From Steinernema hermaphroditum (taxonomy: Eukaryota > Nematoda > Chromadorea > Rhabditida > Steinernematidae): DNA of 64,000 nucleotides. Of the stretch, positions 12,056 through 23,714 are shown one piece after another (within the stretch, counting starts at the first letter, position 1; the number at the start of each line of letters is the position of its first letter). The stretch lies in assembly GCA_030435675.1 (NCBI GenBank), contig CM059621.1:15314001-15378000 (forward strand), written 5' to 3'. The notes below the pieces were generated by a model. The model was not told the DNA's origin and did no database searches. It worked only from the letters and a program-made list of their open reading frames with translations. A program made the position numbers and the translations under genes.

Positions 12056-12476
12056 AGGCCGGTTTATACTCTGCGCGGCAGAAAACCCCAGTTTTTGTGC
12101 CGCTTAGCTTGTCTACGTGTGACTATTTAAGCAAAACCGAATAAAACTGCACAGTCATGATGCTTTCGAATCGGGCTATCAAACCATCATCAGAAAAAAA
12201 TTTTAGGTTACCTTTACGTATCTTAACTTAACTGCCGCTTAGCTTCAACTTGACTGCCGCGCAGCGACGCGACACAGCTCAAGTTGAAGCTAAGCGGCAG
12301 TTAAGTTAACCTACACGGCATGTCCCAAAAAAATTTTTCTTTTGATGGTTTGATAGCCGGATCCGAAAGTATCATGACTGCCAAGTCTTATTTGGTTTAG
12401 TATAAATAATCACACGTAAACAAGCTAAGCGGCACAAAAAATGGGGTTTTCTGCCGCGCAGAGTATAAACGGGCCT
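12056..12476. mobile_element. Hairpin MITE, Harbinger/Tourist-like, TTA duplication
   Basis: The 421-bp sequence folds back on itself almost along its whole length. Outer arms read AGGCC(G/C)GTTTATACTCTG and contain GCCGCTTAGCTTGT. Inner arms near 12230-12305 pair TTAACTTAACTGCCGCTTAGC with its complement around a short centre. It is flanked by TTA at 12053-12055 and 12477-12479. Three-base TWA duplications and AGGCC termini suggest a non-autonomous PIF/Harbinger-type element. A TA-duplicating Tc1-like origin cannot be excluded. No coding capacity. Confidence 0.75.
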
Positions 12477-12479
12477 TTA

Positions 12480-13365
12480 GTTTACGCGAGTACTGAAGCA
12501 GCGAAGAAGGTAGAATCCGCTGGCAGCTTGGCTTTAGAACCATCGGTGGTCCAATGAAAACGTATAGGTTTTTCATTAACTACAATTTTTGCAACAGAAA
12601 TCGTCGTTCTTTTTTTCGTATTTTTGAGGCGGAATAGAGATGCGAACTCAGATCTAATGCATCAAGTCACTTCATCAAACCAGTCCTTGAGCTGACTTTC
12701 ATGTAGGGCATAAATGGAACCAAACGGAGAAATCTATAAAAATGAGACTTCGATGTATTCGATCAATTCTTGCAGTTGAACTCGTAAAACTCGTAACAAT
12801 TTTTGCACTTTGATGAGTCAATTTCGCTTTTCATTATGTGCTACTAAACGAATTTGGATTTGGTTTGAATTACGGTAGAAGTACCATTTTTGGCAACTCT
12901 TAGGACTTACATGTCATTATGTAGATATATCGGAAATATTTCATTCCATTGCTTCTGTGTCTTCAAGCGGAACCGGAAACCTTGCTTCTTGGACTTTTTT
13001 TTTTTCCAGTAGACGTGGTGGACATGAGGCATAGAACTGACACTTGCACCTCGCGTTGGCGTCAACGGATGTGTATGATGAAAGGATTTCCTTCGCTGCG
13101 CGCGGGACTTCTGTGCCATGTGGCGAAAACAACGTGACCGGAAGAAACGTGCTTTCGATCATGAATATTACGCTTACAGAGCCGTGGACGACGTCTTTCC
13201 GGAGAACTAATCGTCATGGGCACGATCTCTGTTTTTGCGGAAGTTACTGTAGTCTTTTGAAGGTCAAAGGCTTCCTTTCGGGTTTGAAAGTAGCTGAAAT
13301 AAAACTCTCGACGCCCAACGAAGGATGGAATGGACGATGACGTCTACCAGACAGGAAGTTCTTAG
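12480..13365. other. Intergenic or intronic stretch before a candidate exon
   Basis: It holds a T-tract ending in CCAG at about 12993-13008, a strong-looking splice acceptor, followed by 200 bases of coding-like but frame-broken sequence. A run near 13100-13210 reads DFCAMWRKQRDRKKRAF and AYRAVDDVFPEN. I could not join these into a gene. Confidence 0.3.
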
Positions 13366-13497
13366 GAAGACCGATCGGATGACCTCGAAGAAGATGACGA
13401 TGATGTACGCGTGAAAGGCCTAAGAGATAAGGACGGTTTCCTGATTCGGCATAAAAAGTTGCAAAAACGAGCATTGGGTACAGTAGCTGTGAAGTTG
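13366..13497 (+). CDS. Candidate internal exon next to the mariner insertion
   Basis: A 132-base, 44-codon open stretch follows an acceptor-like TTCTTAG and ends at TTG followed by GTATAC, a possible donor. Both ends are in phase 0. It begins EDRSDDLEEDDDD and continues with a basic part reading GFLIRHKKLQKRA, a composition unlike the surrounding junk. The mariner element begins six bases after it. The frame is also open just before it (GMDDDVYQTGSS) apart from the TAG, so this may instead be a longer exon with a nonsense codon. I do not recognise the protein. Transcript reads would settle it. Confidence 0.28.
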
Positions 13498-13502
13498 GTA
13501 TA

Positions 13503-14605
13503 CAGGGTGATCGGAAAGTTCTGCAACATTTTTTGCAGTGCTAATTTTCGTAATTTTTCGGAGTTTTTGCGCGTGTTGCTCGTTATATTCGTGTTGCGCG
13601 ACCCTTTTTTCGACTCGCGACTAGAAAGGACTGCAAGAACTCCACAAGTCCGAGAGGCCGTTCGGAAGATGATCAAGCGCAATCCCGACCGATCCATCAT
13701 GAAGGTGGCCAAGAAGTACAAAATCGGCTACGCATCGATGCACAAGCTTGTCACCGAGGATCTGCATTTCAAGAGCTACAAAATAAGCCGCGGACACCTG
13801 CTAACCGATGCGAAAAAGGCCGAACGGCTTCAGAAGTGCAAGAAGCTGAGAGCCGAGAGCCGCGGGTCCGGATTCGCCAATGTGGTCTTCTCCGATGAGA
13901 AGATTTTTACCATCTAAGCGGTCCACAACTCCCAGAATCACTGTTACCTGCTGCAGAAAGGCTCCTCGCGTACGAAGCACGTTAAAACAAGCCATTTCCC
14001 CAATTCTGTGATGGTTTGGGGCGAAATCTGCGCAACTAGAAAAATTTTCCCGGTTTTCGTTGAAAAAGGTGTGAAAATGGACTCTCAGGTGTAGCAATAA
14101 GAGATCTTGGTGAAGCATCTGATTCCCTGGACCGAAAAACACTTATAGGACCACGGACGGGTGTTCCAGCATGACTGGGCACCCGCCCATGGATCCAAAT
14201 CAACGATGAGCTTCTTGGAAGACCAAATCCCATGGTTTTGGGACAAGTCAAATTTAAAGTCAAATTCAAATTTGAAGGATTTAAACCCGATGGACTACGC
14301 AATTTGGTCCGTTCTGGAGGAAAAAGCCTGCCGAAGAAGACACGCCACCTTGGACGACTTGAAGCGCGATCTCCTGGCCGCTTGGGAAGAAATCAGCGTG
14401 GAAACACCCGCGGCGATCGTCGAAAATTTCAAGAAGCGAGTGAAGGCCTTCTATCGACGCTAGAGGAGGGAATTTTGAATGAAATTCACGTTTTATGTGA
14501 AATTAAGCGTGCTGAATAACGTAGTATTGTTCGTTTTTGGAATGAAAATGGTTTTGTTTGAGAAAAATTGTGTTTTTCACGTTCCAGAACTTACCGATCA
14601 CCCTG
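13503..14605 (+). mobile_element. mariner/maT-type DNA transposon, inactive
   Basis: The 1103-bp element has imperfect terminal inverted repeats, CAGGGTGATCGGAAAGTTCT on the left and the complement of CAGGGTGATCGGTAAGTTCT on the right. Both are flanked by TA (13501-13502, 14606-14607), the target duplicated by the Tc1/mariner superfamily. It encodes one transposase frame, broken by nonsense codons (see 13621-14463). The inverted repeats are still clear over about 27 bases, which argues for a fairly recent insertion. Confidence 0.92.
13621..14463 (+). pseudogene. mariner/maT-like transposase, four nonsense codons
   Basis: One continuous frame runs through the element without frameshift but is interrupted by stops at 13915, 14092, 14098 and 14146. 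The helix-turn-helix part includes RTPQVREAVRKMIKRNPDR. The first catalytic Asp is in FSDEKIFTI, the second in QHDWAPAH and the third in DLNPMDYAIW, about 39 residues after the second. That makes a DDD triad of the mariner/maT kind, not Tc1 DDE. A short Lys-Ser-Asn-rich duplication before the third Asp may account for the long spacing. The N-terminus is unclear because no good ATG lies between the terminal repeat and 13621. The protein would cut and rejoin transposon ends in the nucleus; this copy cannot make it. Confidence 0.9.
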
Positions 14606-14607
14606 TA

Positions 14608-16120
14608 GTTGAAAATAGTTGAATTTTTTATATTGGAGGAAACGTATGTACCATGTTCCAACTGGCAAGTCTTTTAAAACGCTTTCCGAGCCAACTTTGC
14701 AGGTTTGCATGACGCTCCACGTTGTGGCAGATCCTCAAACCTATGATGTGTGCCCATATGGAGAGGGTGGAGGAGGCGAAAGCAGAAAACAAACATTCCC
14801 GTGGCCGTACGGCACGAGACCGTGCCATCGGGTGACAAACGAAAACAACGTGCTCGACGTGTTTTTGCAAACGCGCCCTGGCAATTAAGAGAAGAGCAGG
14901 GGAGAACGAGCTTTTTGGGAGAGGTTGATCTGCATGGAATCCATATCTTCTGAGAATGAGGAACAAGCTGCGCTTATTTATTTATTTCTTTTTATACACA
15001 GTTAGCATTATAATAATACGCTCCGTTCACTGTGCTCCACTGCCGTGCCACAACAGGATCCAGATCCAGACTCCGACGACCGCGCATACCATCGATAACG
15101 CTTCATTCTATTCAGATTCATCTGCTCTGTCGAAAGAAGGAGCGACTACGGTATCTAGAAAGGACGAGGTAAGCCGCGTGGATCTGTATGAGCAACAAGC
15201 TGAGTTTAAAAAGAAAGATTTTGCTTTCGAGCATATCAATATTCTTTTTTTGGGAGAGGTAAGCGACTTGGATCTGCAAGGAATCCATATCTTATATGTA
15301 TGCGGGAAGGAAACACCCCATATTTAGAAAGAGACTTTTTTGCTTGCTGCACAGTGCCCCGTGTAAAATATGTGATATTTGCTAATGTTGATAATATTGA
15401 TTGTATGTCTCGATGGTGGATAATGCCTGTAACATTGCACCCTTCGCCTAGAGCAAACGAAGAAGCAATGTTATGTCTATTAAGAAATATTTTTGAAAGA
15501 AGGTTTGAAGAAAGCTACATCTTACATGCACCTGTTCATAGTTGCTTCATAGACACTAGCTTCGTCTAATGATCTGAATGATTCTATTTTTGTCAGTTAT
15601 TTAAGACATGTACATTTGAGAAAAATTTCACCCTTTCTTTGGTACGATCGACTCCATGCTCAGAAATCTTTTCCTCTCAAAAACCACAAATCATTATTTC
15701 TTATTTCGATACTACCTGTTTTAGCTCTACACAATCGTTTGTATTAGAAGCTATCATTACGTTTTGTCTCACCTTCTTGGAATTTGAACCCTGACAATCG
15801 AGATCTCTTTTTAGGCATTTCTATGCTTATGTCTGGTCGGAATAAGAAGCTATCATTATCGCCGTTGCCCAGTATTCAAAAAAGATATTTTTGATCCCCC
15901 AAGCTTTCATCACAGCTGAAAATCGATCAAGTCATAAATAACTTCTTCCTTTCTACCAACCTTACACATTTCGACAGATCTCGTTTTTATGCACAAAATA
16001 CAGAGATATCTATTTTTCACTACATTCATCAATCATCGGCTCTAAACAGAAAATCCGTTTGTTGGCCTTCAGAGGCTAAGAACCTTAACCTTTCGGCGTT
16101 CTCGTCCCCCACCGCCACCA
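14608..16120. other. Intergenic with a small direct duplication
   Basis: GGGAGAGGT followed by ATCTGCA(T/A)GGAATCCATATCTT occurs at about 14918-14950 and again at 15255-15293, with a weaker third trace near 15166. A family-1 SINE scrap lies inside (15030-15165). No gene is recognised. Confidence 0.4.
15030..15165 (+). repeat. SINE-like family-1 fragment
   Basis: The translated segment AFYSDSSA-like (here ASFYSDSSALSKEG) and the surrounding DNA match the middle of the copies at 11603-12040 and 59324-59733. Both ends are lost. Confidence 0.55.
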
Positions 16121-16410
16121 CATCATAAAGTTATTTGTTTATGCGCGCTAAGCACTTTGTTTTGGTGCACTTTGGCCCTCGTCTCAGGACTCCTCCGGTC
16201 CCACGTGGATTCGCCGCCGTGGGATCGCGTGTCTCGACGTCCGGAAATGAACTTTTGGATTGGAGGATGTGGCGGATGCGCGGAAAATAGAAGAGGAGGT
16301 GGGTGGCGGGGAAACGGATTTGGATTACGGAGGAGAGTGGATTACGCCAAATGGGTGTTGGAGGAGACACGATTAGGAGACAACGTGGGGTGGCAATAGG
16401 ATGTTTTGAA
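16120..16410. promoter_or_regulatory. GC-rich island
   Basis: A CG-rich block includes CCACGTGG (about 16201). Competing ORFs of about 80 codons on both strands reflect the composition. No gene was identified next to it. Confidence 0.25.
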
Positions 16411-16644
16411 TGCTTAATGGATCGTATGAAATCATATGAGGACTGTTTTTTCTATTTTTGCAACTCCTCGTCGCACTTCATAATGCGCATGCATCAGGAA
16501 ACTTAGCGGCAAAAAAACTTTTCCATCTTGAGCATCGTTGCGGGACACATGCAAGGTTGCTAGTAAAGATCCAAAGACTTAACGGGATAGTTATTTTCAA
16601 TTGAGATCAGCTGATTTGCACAGTGAGAGTAAATTGGCCTGGCC

Positions 16645-17004
16645 AGACTCATCATCTTCCCTCACTTTTGTGGATGCCTTCATCTTGTCCGTGAGCCGCT
16701 TTTCTTTCACAAGTGTTTGGGGCGAGCTGGAGATCTTCTCTGCCGAGTTTTAGACTGATGGAATGGTCTTGTTCCCGAGCGAACTTTCTCATGCTTCTCT
16801 TTGGATCTCGTTGAATCATCTGTTTCACATCTATCTTTTGCAGCGCCGGGGTTCTTGCAGTGCGGGTTCAGGTTCTTGCAGTTCTTGCAACTTCCGCTTT
16901 ATTGACGGTCCTTGATTTCTCCATTCTCCAGAAATCGTTAGATCACACGAAGGACCTGCATTCCGTGCAGTTTTGAGGATCTTCGCGATCTCTGGACTCG
17001 ACAT
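16645..17004 (-). pseudogene. Degenerate mariner transposase, N-terminal part
   Basis: Read on the minus strand from an ATG at 17004, the sequence gives MSSPEIAKILKTARN, then in shifted frames RFLENGEIKDR, ARTPAL, VKQMIQRDPKRSMRKFARE and RLTDKMKAS. In order these match the paired helix-turn-helix DNA-binding half of mariner transposases. At least two frameshifts and several stops separate them, and the catalytic half is missing. It is a different lineage from the 13.5-kb copy. No terminal inverted repeat was found. Confidence 0.7.
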
Positions 17005-18676
17005 TCCTCAATTGGGGTGGGCGACGACGGCTGCACAGTCTTTTTCGGATATCTTTATTTAATCTGACACAACATAGCGGCTTTTATCAGCCGAAAACAG
17101 CCAAAATGATCCACTGTGGTCAAAGACGGATTCTAAACATTCTTCGAGACGAAACCTCGTCCATTTTACCAGCGAGGGAGCTGCCTATAACGTATCGCCC
17201 GCGAAAACGGCTGAAATTGTGCAGCCTAAAGGTGAATACTAAGAGATTTTTTGGTAATATATTGGCAAGAGTGAAAAACGCGTCATTTTTGCTACGGTCT
17301 TTAACTTTAACTGCGGTCTTTAAGAAAAGGTTCTTTATCATACACCCTCCAACGTTTAGAAACAAAACGATCCACTTCCTATTCTTCAATGTTGAACAAA
17401 CGATCTCTTATTGTTGCTCTTTAGATCTTCTAACATGAATTTAACACGACATTCCTGAATTCTGCATGAGTGAACGTAAAACCTTTACATAGCATAGCAT
17501 CTGCAGTTCCTCTTCCGTGGAAATCTGGAGAGTGAATCACTAATTGCGTACGCGACAGCTCTTTTGAGACTTATGCTCAGGCTGTCCAACTGACGCACGC
17601 ATTCTTAGGTTTGGTTGAGTAACAGGATGCTTAAGGGACTAAAGATTGCAGGATTTCCGGGGGACAAAAGATTCTGAAGATTCTTGATTCTTCGGCCCAT
17701 TGAAAGTTCCGTGACGCATGAAACCTGTGATGCTTAGATGTTTATTTGTAGTAAACTATACGTTGTCACGAAGATAAATTTATTTTTGTCTTACAGTCTA
17801 TGGTATACGATCTTTCGGACGGAATGCTCTTTTGAGATTTTTGGATCTTTAGACATGGATTTCATCCAAGGTGCGCGCTCCTATCAATGTAACCTTGTCT
17901 CTTATACCGTTCCTTATGAAATTTTTGGAGAAGGGGATAAGGCTCTTTCAAAACTGAATGTGATGGCATGATTGGGTGACCACATCGATATCAAGTGGTG
18001 TGCAATCGGCAACTGTGTGCAATATATTCGGTCAGAGAAACATTTTTGAAATTCCACTTTCACAAAGTCTATTCCAGTTTGAGACAGGTGCGTGGATTAC
18101 CTTGAGCGAAATGTGCGCCTTTCTGAACAGTCACTTTTGAAAAAGGTGACATTTCCAGCTCTGCAACCCAATGGTCCGATCATTTTTGTAATTTTTCAAT
18201 CTGTTCTAGTCAAACGTTTGTGTTATGGTATTCGTGTTTGGGTAAATGGCTTGCTATATTCGAATGCAACTTTGTGCATCCGGATCCTGTATATGCGTGT
18301 GACGGTAATGCGTGTGATAAAAACGTGGTAATTTAATCGGGAATGGCTAATTAACAGCAGGTAAAGTCGCGTAATGCATTAATCGGTTGGGATATCGTGT
18401 GCTGAAGCTAGCTGTCTCTTTGTCAGGACTCAGTCGGTATATGCTTCATTACGTCTTTCTGCTTCGTTATATTTTTGTCACTCGTGTTTTAGAAATTCGG
18501 CATTACCAAAGCTAAAGTCAGTGGGCCGGCTTGGAAGTGAGTTATTTGGAAGATCGCTCTGATTTGGATAGGAAAGAAGTGAGATACTCGTCTGGAATAG
18601 TGTTATAGTATTCGTGTGTTTTGGGTAAATGGCTTGCGTTGCATTTGCTATATTCGAATGCAACTTTGTGCGTCGT

Positions 18677-18722
18677 CGTCTCTCTAATGTACTATTAATC
18701 GTCTCTCTAATGTACTATTAAT
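18677..18722. repeat. Exact 23-bp tandem duplication
   Basis: Two perfect copies, 18677-18699 and 18700-18722, each beginning CGTCTCTCTAATG. They lie at the edge of the second copy of the 18.2/18.6-kb local duplication. Confidence 0.95.
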
Positions 18723-20520
18723 TTGTGCATTCTTGGAATGGCTTTTCGGTCTGGTTGTCACTTATTTATTTTTGTTCAGCTGTCAGTTGTCGGATTTCAT
18801 TTCCATGACATTTTTATATGCCAGATCCCGAAATTATGAAATAAGAAATTTTCTTGTCTGACGTCTTAAACCAGGCGGCTCATGTCCCTTTGTACATATT
18901 CATTTTGTTTGCTTCATTATGTGACCTATCCGCATTGTGATCTTGACTTTGTCTCCCAAAATAAATTTCATTTTTGCGTGATTTCACTTCTGAAATACTC
19001 TCCCATCTGAAAACAAGTCATTTCCCCGAAATTTCGTAAGAGCCTCTTTCCAAACGACCTTCTAGTCTGCGATAAGAGCGCCGCCAACGTGTCTGTTTTG
19101 CTTCCTGTAATCGCCCTTTCCGGAACATTCCTTTTTCTCCACAACTCACACGCGTCATGTTTACAGTTCCAGTTCAAGGTACGGTCACCATGGCATCATT
19201 GTCCCTCTTCTAATTGCCCGTCTGCTTCCGTCTCGTCTTCATTGAGCGCCTCGCGTCCTCCTCATTAGTCCACGTTCTGTTTTTATTTTGCTCGTTCACC
19301 CCTACGCCAGCAGACATAACAGCGCACTTCGTGTTTTTGACTCAATTTCACGCTCTACAGTACGACGTTTTTAAGGATAGGAGTGGCGTGGAATAGTTTG
19401 TCGAAGACGCGACAAACATGTTTGCAGAACTTGTACAAATCTGGACTTGACTTGCCTGGACGTACTGATGACCTTGCGATCTTCCGATCTTTAGTCGGCG
19501 CCTTAGGGTTGATCAAGAATGGGTCCTTGGGAAAACGTGTGATTTCCAAAAGAACAAAATAGTGCGTAATGAGAAAATTTGTAAAATTTTACAAAGAAAT
19601 AAGTTTTTTGGTAAGATCAATGGTACATATGCTTGATCCACACGGGGAGATCTTTCCTATAGCGCTATTTGTTAACGAATTTTTGTAGTGCTGGATCTCA
19701 ATATGGTTAGATTTGAAATTTGAGTTTTCCACCAACGCTTCAAACCACTTAGGCGCTGACCCAACGGGGGTTTTCCACGAAAAAGAGAAGAGACGTTGAA
19801 ACGGTTTGCAAGATCCGCGGGAGTTCAAAGGTTCAACATAGAACCGACAGATTGATTTCAGTGAAAAAGCACAGAAAAATAGGCATTACACTGATACCGT
19901 CGTCAGAACGGTTCAGATTTCGACTTATCCCTCTTTGACTCAGATACAAGCGGATGATAGTCTTAAATTTAGGCTCATAATTCCAGCAAATCCAGTCATG
20001 AGCCTCAATCAAACTGCATTTAAGAGACGACTTCAGAGAACAGGTGATGCTTTGTTTAAGTATTTATGCGAATTACGGGATTGGTCCGAAGTGATTCACG
20101 GTCATTTTTCGCATTGTGACCGAGAGATAGTAGTGAATGGTCTAGAGCGTTTTGGTCTAGTGGAACATATGAGGTGTTCAAAAAGGCTTGAATAGTCGTC
20201 TTTTTATCTTTTTGCCAATTCGAGGTTGTATGGGTGCTAATTTTATATTTTTGGACATGGTTCGAACTTGTATTGAATATTTTGGAACTTACGGACAGCG
20301 GTAGTGAAGGATCTTGATTAGGATCTTCATCTACCAGTTTGTAGAATATAATCATAATTACATTTTTGATCACAGCTCCTATAAAGCGCGTCGCCACCGT
20401 TCGGTTCGACATCAGCTTTTTTTAAACACACAATTTCGGTATCATGCTAATCGCTTTTTGAATCGCTTTGGTGGTTTTTGAAAACCTTTGGTCACATCAC
20501 AATATTAACTTTTTTTTTTT

Positions 20521-20559
20521 GAAACGCCGTGGCGCATTTTTGAAACGCCGTGGCGCATA
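20521..20559. repeat. 21-bp tandem duplication
   Basis: GAAACGCCGTGGCGCA is repeated with a 21-base period (20521 and 20542). The unit contains a CGCC...GGCG palindrome and the ATTTTTG word at its junction. Confidence 0.9.
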
Positions 20560-21399
20560 CCACTGATCTGATTTGTAGTTCACATTTACATATGATTTTT
20601 GTAAATATGTGGCATGATCGCTATGTGTGGTTATATTAACACAAAGGGAGAACATACGATTTTTGCCAATAACATGTCAACCAACTCTTTCGTTTATAAA
20701 GACGGCTCCGCGCAAATTCGCACCCTCTAAGTATTAAAACCAAAGTAGCCCTGCTGGCGGCAAGACACCAGTATACATCGAAGATAAACTCGTAAACTCG
20801 TTGCCAGTTTGAGTTTCCTATTTTAGAATTCTATATTTTAGCGAATATTGTATATTTTTGGACGCAATACGAGTTATCATTTGTCAAAACTACGGAGAGA
20901 AGTGGAAAGGGTCTTCATTTTTCTTTTGCACAAAAAGCTGGCTGATCATCCAGATGCGATGTAGTGCATCCTTTTCAGATCTTTGATCAGTAAAAATAAT
21001 GTGGTACGTTGATCTTCTGTTTCCTTGCAGTGCGATCTCCGATCAAAGCACGCGGAACACATTGAAATCAATCAGAGATCTGATGATTTCGTAATAATCG
21101 ATTGTTCTCGATTTTTCTCTGAGATATTGTGATGTTCAATTTCTGTTCAGTGCCACCCCAACTTGGCTAAAGTTCCTGTCCCCGAAGAATAGGATATGTG
21201 CCTTATGACGAGTTCATCTGACGCGATATGAGCTGTCCGCGGATCTTCGAGCTCCGATCTATTAAATCGGAACGGACCGCCCCTCTGATCACGTTTGTCA
21301 AAGAACCACTTTCGCAATGTGTCTCGCGTATAATATCACATGTCAAAACATCTTCTTCTTTGGAACCACTTCCTTCCTTCTGGGACATGACTCATTGCC

Positions 21400-21778
21400 G
21401 AGTACTCCGTACTTTCAGCACACTTTTTGCAGAAATGCATCGCGCCTCGTGCTCCACACGTCGTCTCGGGCGGCGTCACCTCCGCGGCCGGGACTCCCCG
21501 CCCTCCCCCCGGCGGCGATGGTTTGCACTTTCCATGTGCGCTTCACGCGCGCGGGTCACATGCACGTTGCTCGTTCTCTGCGCCCTACGCGGCGGCGACG
21601 GGCGGCCCTCCGACGCGCGGCTGTAGTTTGTCGCCCGGCGCCGCCCCTCGCGTTTCGTGTTCGTCGGCGGCGACGACGGCGGAGACCAGTCGGAAACCGC
21701 CGCATCCCCTCTGATCGGCGGTCGCTCCGAACCGCGCTCTTCGCGGAAACTCCCTCTGCAACACTTCTAAGTGGCCAC
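21400..21778 (+). promoter_or_regulatory. GC-rich upstream region of the Max-like gene
   Basis: A CG-rich block sits directly upstream of the first coding exon. It lacks in-frame coding similarity, although ORFs stay open because of composition. Position and composition suggest it holds the promoter and possibly an outron that is discarded at the splice site near 21787. No TATA box stands out. Confidence 0.45.
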
Positions 21779-21787
21779 TGCTTTCAG
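21779..21787 (+). promoter_or_regulatory. 3' splice site, probable trans-splice (SL) acceptor
   Basis: TGCTTTCAG ends 12 bases before the ATG at 21800. In nematodes such a consensus acceptor close to the start codon, with no clear upstream coding exon, usually receives a spliced leader. A conventional upstream non-coding exon is the alternative. Confidence 0.5.
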
Positions 21788-21799
21788 AACCTCGCCACC

Positions 21800-23455
21800 A
21801 TGACCCCGAGTCTCACCCTCTCACCCATGCACCACCATGCCAAGGCCCTCGATACTGTATCCGGCCGCAAGCGAAAGCTCAGTGAAGGCGACGACTACAG
21901 CGATGTGAGTTTGTTTTACGATTTCTCCTTCTCTGACTAGGATCTAAGGCTGAGATTTGCAGCAGGACAGTACCCGTAGGCACTGCCTTCAAGATCTCTA
22001 CCGTACCTTCCCCCACAGACTTCTCTTTTGCAATTAATTTTCGTAATTCTTTTTTCACGGCTGTGTCGAGAGTGAGTCAACTTCCGCGGCGCTTGTTTCG
22101 TCACTTTCGCCCGTCTGACTCACCGCCTAAACGCAGACCCTTTGTTTTGTCTAAATTCGTCCAAAATTTGAGGCTGCACCCACCGCACCCTCGACAGCCG
22201 CTGTCCTACAGCGCTTCCCAGCACCCGAGGTGCTTGTTTTTGTTTTCCGCTTCCCTCGCATACTTTGTACTCGTCTGCCTCGCCCTCCCCCAACCCATCT
22301 GTTGTGTTTATGACAGTCTCCGGCGTGCCAGAAGGCGTGCCGGTCACGTGCCCGATCTACCGCCGACAGAGATCATTGTGGAATGTTTTAGACCGAATCC
22401 GCGAGCAGTCCGAAGTCGCTGTCGCCGTCGCTCGACGACGATCGCCGTCAGCACCACAACGACCTGGAGCGCAAGCGCCGGGAGCACATCAAGGGCGCCT
22501 TCAGCCAGCTCAAGGATGCGCTGCCGATGAACGACGGAGAAAAAGTAAATGTTAGTTCTTGTTCTAATCGTTGGGTGGGATACTGTAGGCTACTGGTCAC
22601 CTGCGTCACTCTCCCTTCTGGGAAACCCCAATTAGTCGTAGACGTGCTTTCCCACGTAACTTGTAAAGATCGCGTTTCCCAGAAAAGACAAACAAGAGCG
22701 CCCAAAGAACACTCGCGTGTCAGTCTTCGCCCGAGGGCCTCCCCGCTTTCCTCAACTTCGTTCTTCTCGGAACGGCCCCGTGCACGTTTGCAGCGTCGCC
22801 GATTCGCGCGTTCCCTAATTGCATCGTCGTGCCAGTCGCGCCCTGGATAATCATTTGTTGTCAGGCCCCCCTCAAATTCGAAGACTAGGCTAGCGATCGA
22901 AGATTATCTCCTACGGCTACAATGAGGAACACATCCTAATCTCTCTTCTTTTAGCCGTCTCGCGCCCACATCCTGAGAAAAGCCTGCGACGAGCTGAACC
23001 GTCGGAAGCACGTCGACGAGGAGAACCGTCGCCTCAAGGAGGAACTCCTCCGCATGCAGAAGGAAAACGAGGTGCTCAAGGCGCAGCCCAACCCCTACAG
23101 CACCCACGGACTCATCGGCATCAAGCCCCAGGAGCCGCAGCTCCCGACGGCCCTTAGCGTCGGCGTGCCCTCCACCTCGGCCGTCAACGCCCTCTCCTAC
23201 CCGACCATGTCGATCTCCACCGCCGACTCCTTCTCAATGGAGCCGAGACTCAGCCTCGACTCGCTCGCCTTCAAGACCCAGCCCAGCATCCTCTCCACCG
23301 CCGGCCAGCTGGACCTCCTCAGTCTCCTCAACCAGAACATCCTCCAGCAGAAGCTGCAGCAGATCCAACTTCCTCAGATCCAGCAGCCAACTCCTGTGAA
23401 ACCCTCATTTAACGACTTCCAAGCTCATCTTCTGGCGGCTGGCCTCCGGAATTGA
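21800..23455 (+). CDS. Max-like bHLH-zipper transcription factor (nematode MXL family)
   Basis: Three exons, all joined in phase 0: 21800-21904, 22392-22544 and 22955-23455, giving 252 residues. Donors are GTGAGT and GTAAAT; acceptors are GTTTTAG and CTTTTAG. The start lies in GCCACCATGA. Residues 22-27 (GRKRKL) look like a nuclear localisation signal. The bHLH starts near residue 53. His57, Glu61 and Arg65 in HHNDLERKRREH are the residues that class-B bHLH proteins use to read CACGTG. Helix 1 ends in the loop PMNDGEK, helix 2 starts PSRAHILRKACDEL, and a leucine-zipper-like coiled coil (about 103-126) follows with LKEELLRMQKENEVLK. The remaining 125 residues are Ser/Thr/Pro-rich, then Gln-rich (QQKLQQIQ), ending FQAHLLAAGLRN. 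In the family, Max-like proteins bind E-boxes as homo- or heterodimers. The length is nearer C. elegans MXL-3 than the short MXL-1, but I cannot assign the paralogue. Confidence 0.93.
22345..22350. promoter_or_regulatory. CACGTG E-box in intron 1 of the Max-like gene
   Basis: A perfect CACGTG lies 42 bases before exon 2 in the 487-base first intron. It is the sequence the encoded protein should bind, so autoregulation is possible but purely inferred. Confidence 0.35.
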
Positions 23456-23714
23456 GCTTCCCTCTGAACCTTCCAAAGCTTTGAATGTACAGTCTCCCTC
23501 TAATCTATTGACTTAATAACCTCACCCTCATCTCCCCAAATTGTCCATATGTGAAAAAGTGGAATATTTCTGTGAAAAGAAAGTAAAAAATGAGCTCTTT
23601 AAATGATCGTTGTTCGGGCTTGCAGGGGAAAGAGCGCATTACAAACATGATTAGATGGTTCGACTTTTTAGAGAAGTCGAGCAGCCATCGGCCTAGGATC
23701 TGTGGACTACTAAC

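Larger units (their letters stand above)
17005..21220. other. Long intergenic stretch, no gene recognised
   Basis: It is mostly AT-rich with frequent + strand ATTTTTG (about 17285, 17780, 17830, 17920, 18040, 18185, 18470, 18770, 18970, 19680, 20230, 20365, 20535, 20595, 20660, 20855). A segment at 18225-18290 (GTATTCGTGT...GGGTAAATGGCTTGC...TATTCGAATGCAACTTTGTGC) recurs at 18605-18670. A TAAACTCGTAAACTCG word at about 20782 resembles the SINE tail. ORFs are short and unlike any family. Confidence 0.45.

Noticed and set aside
21317..21799. Upstream extension of the Max-like first exon (open for 161 codons before the ATG)
   Set aside because: The frame is open because the DNA is GC-rich; its translation is Arg/Pro-rich low complexity, and a consensus splice acceptor at 21779-21787 separates it from the coding start.
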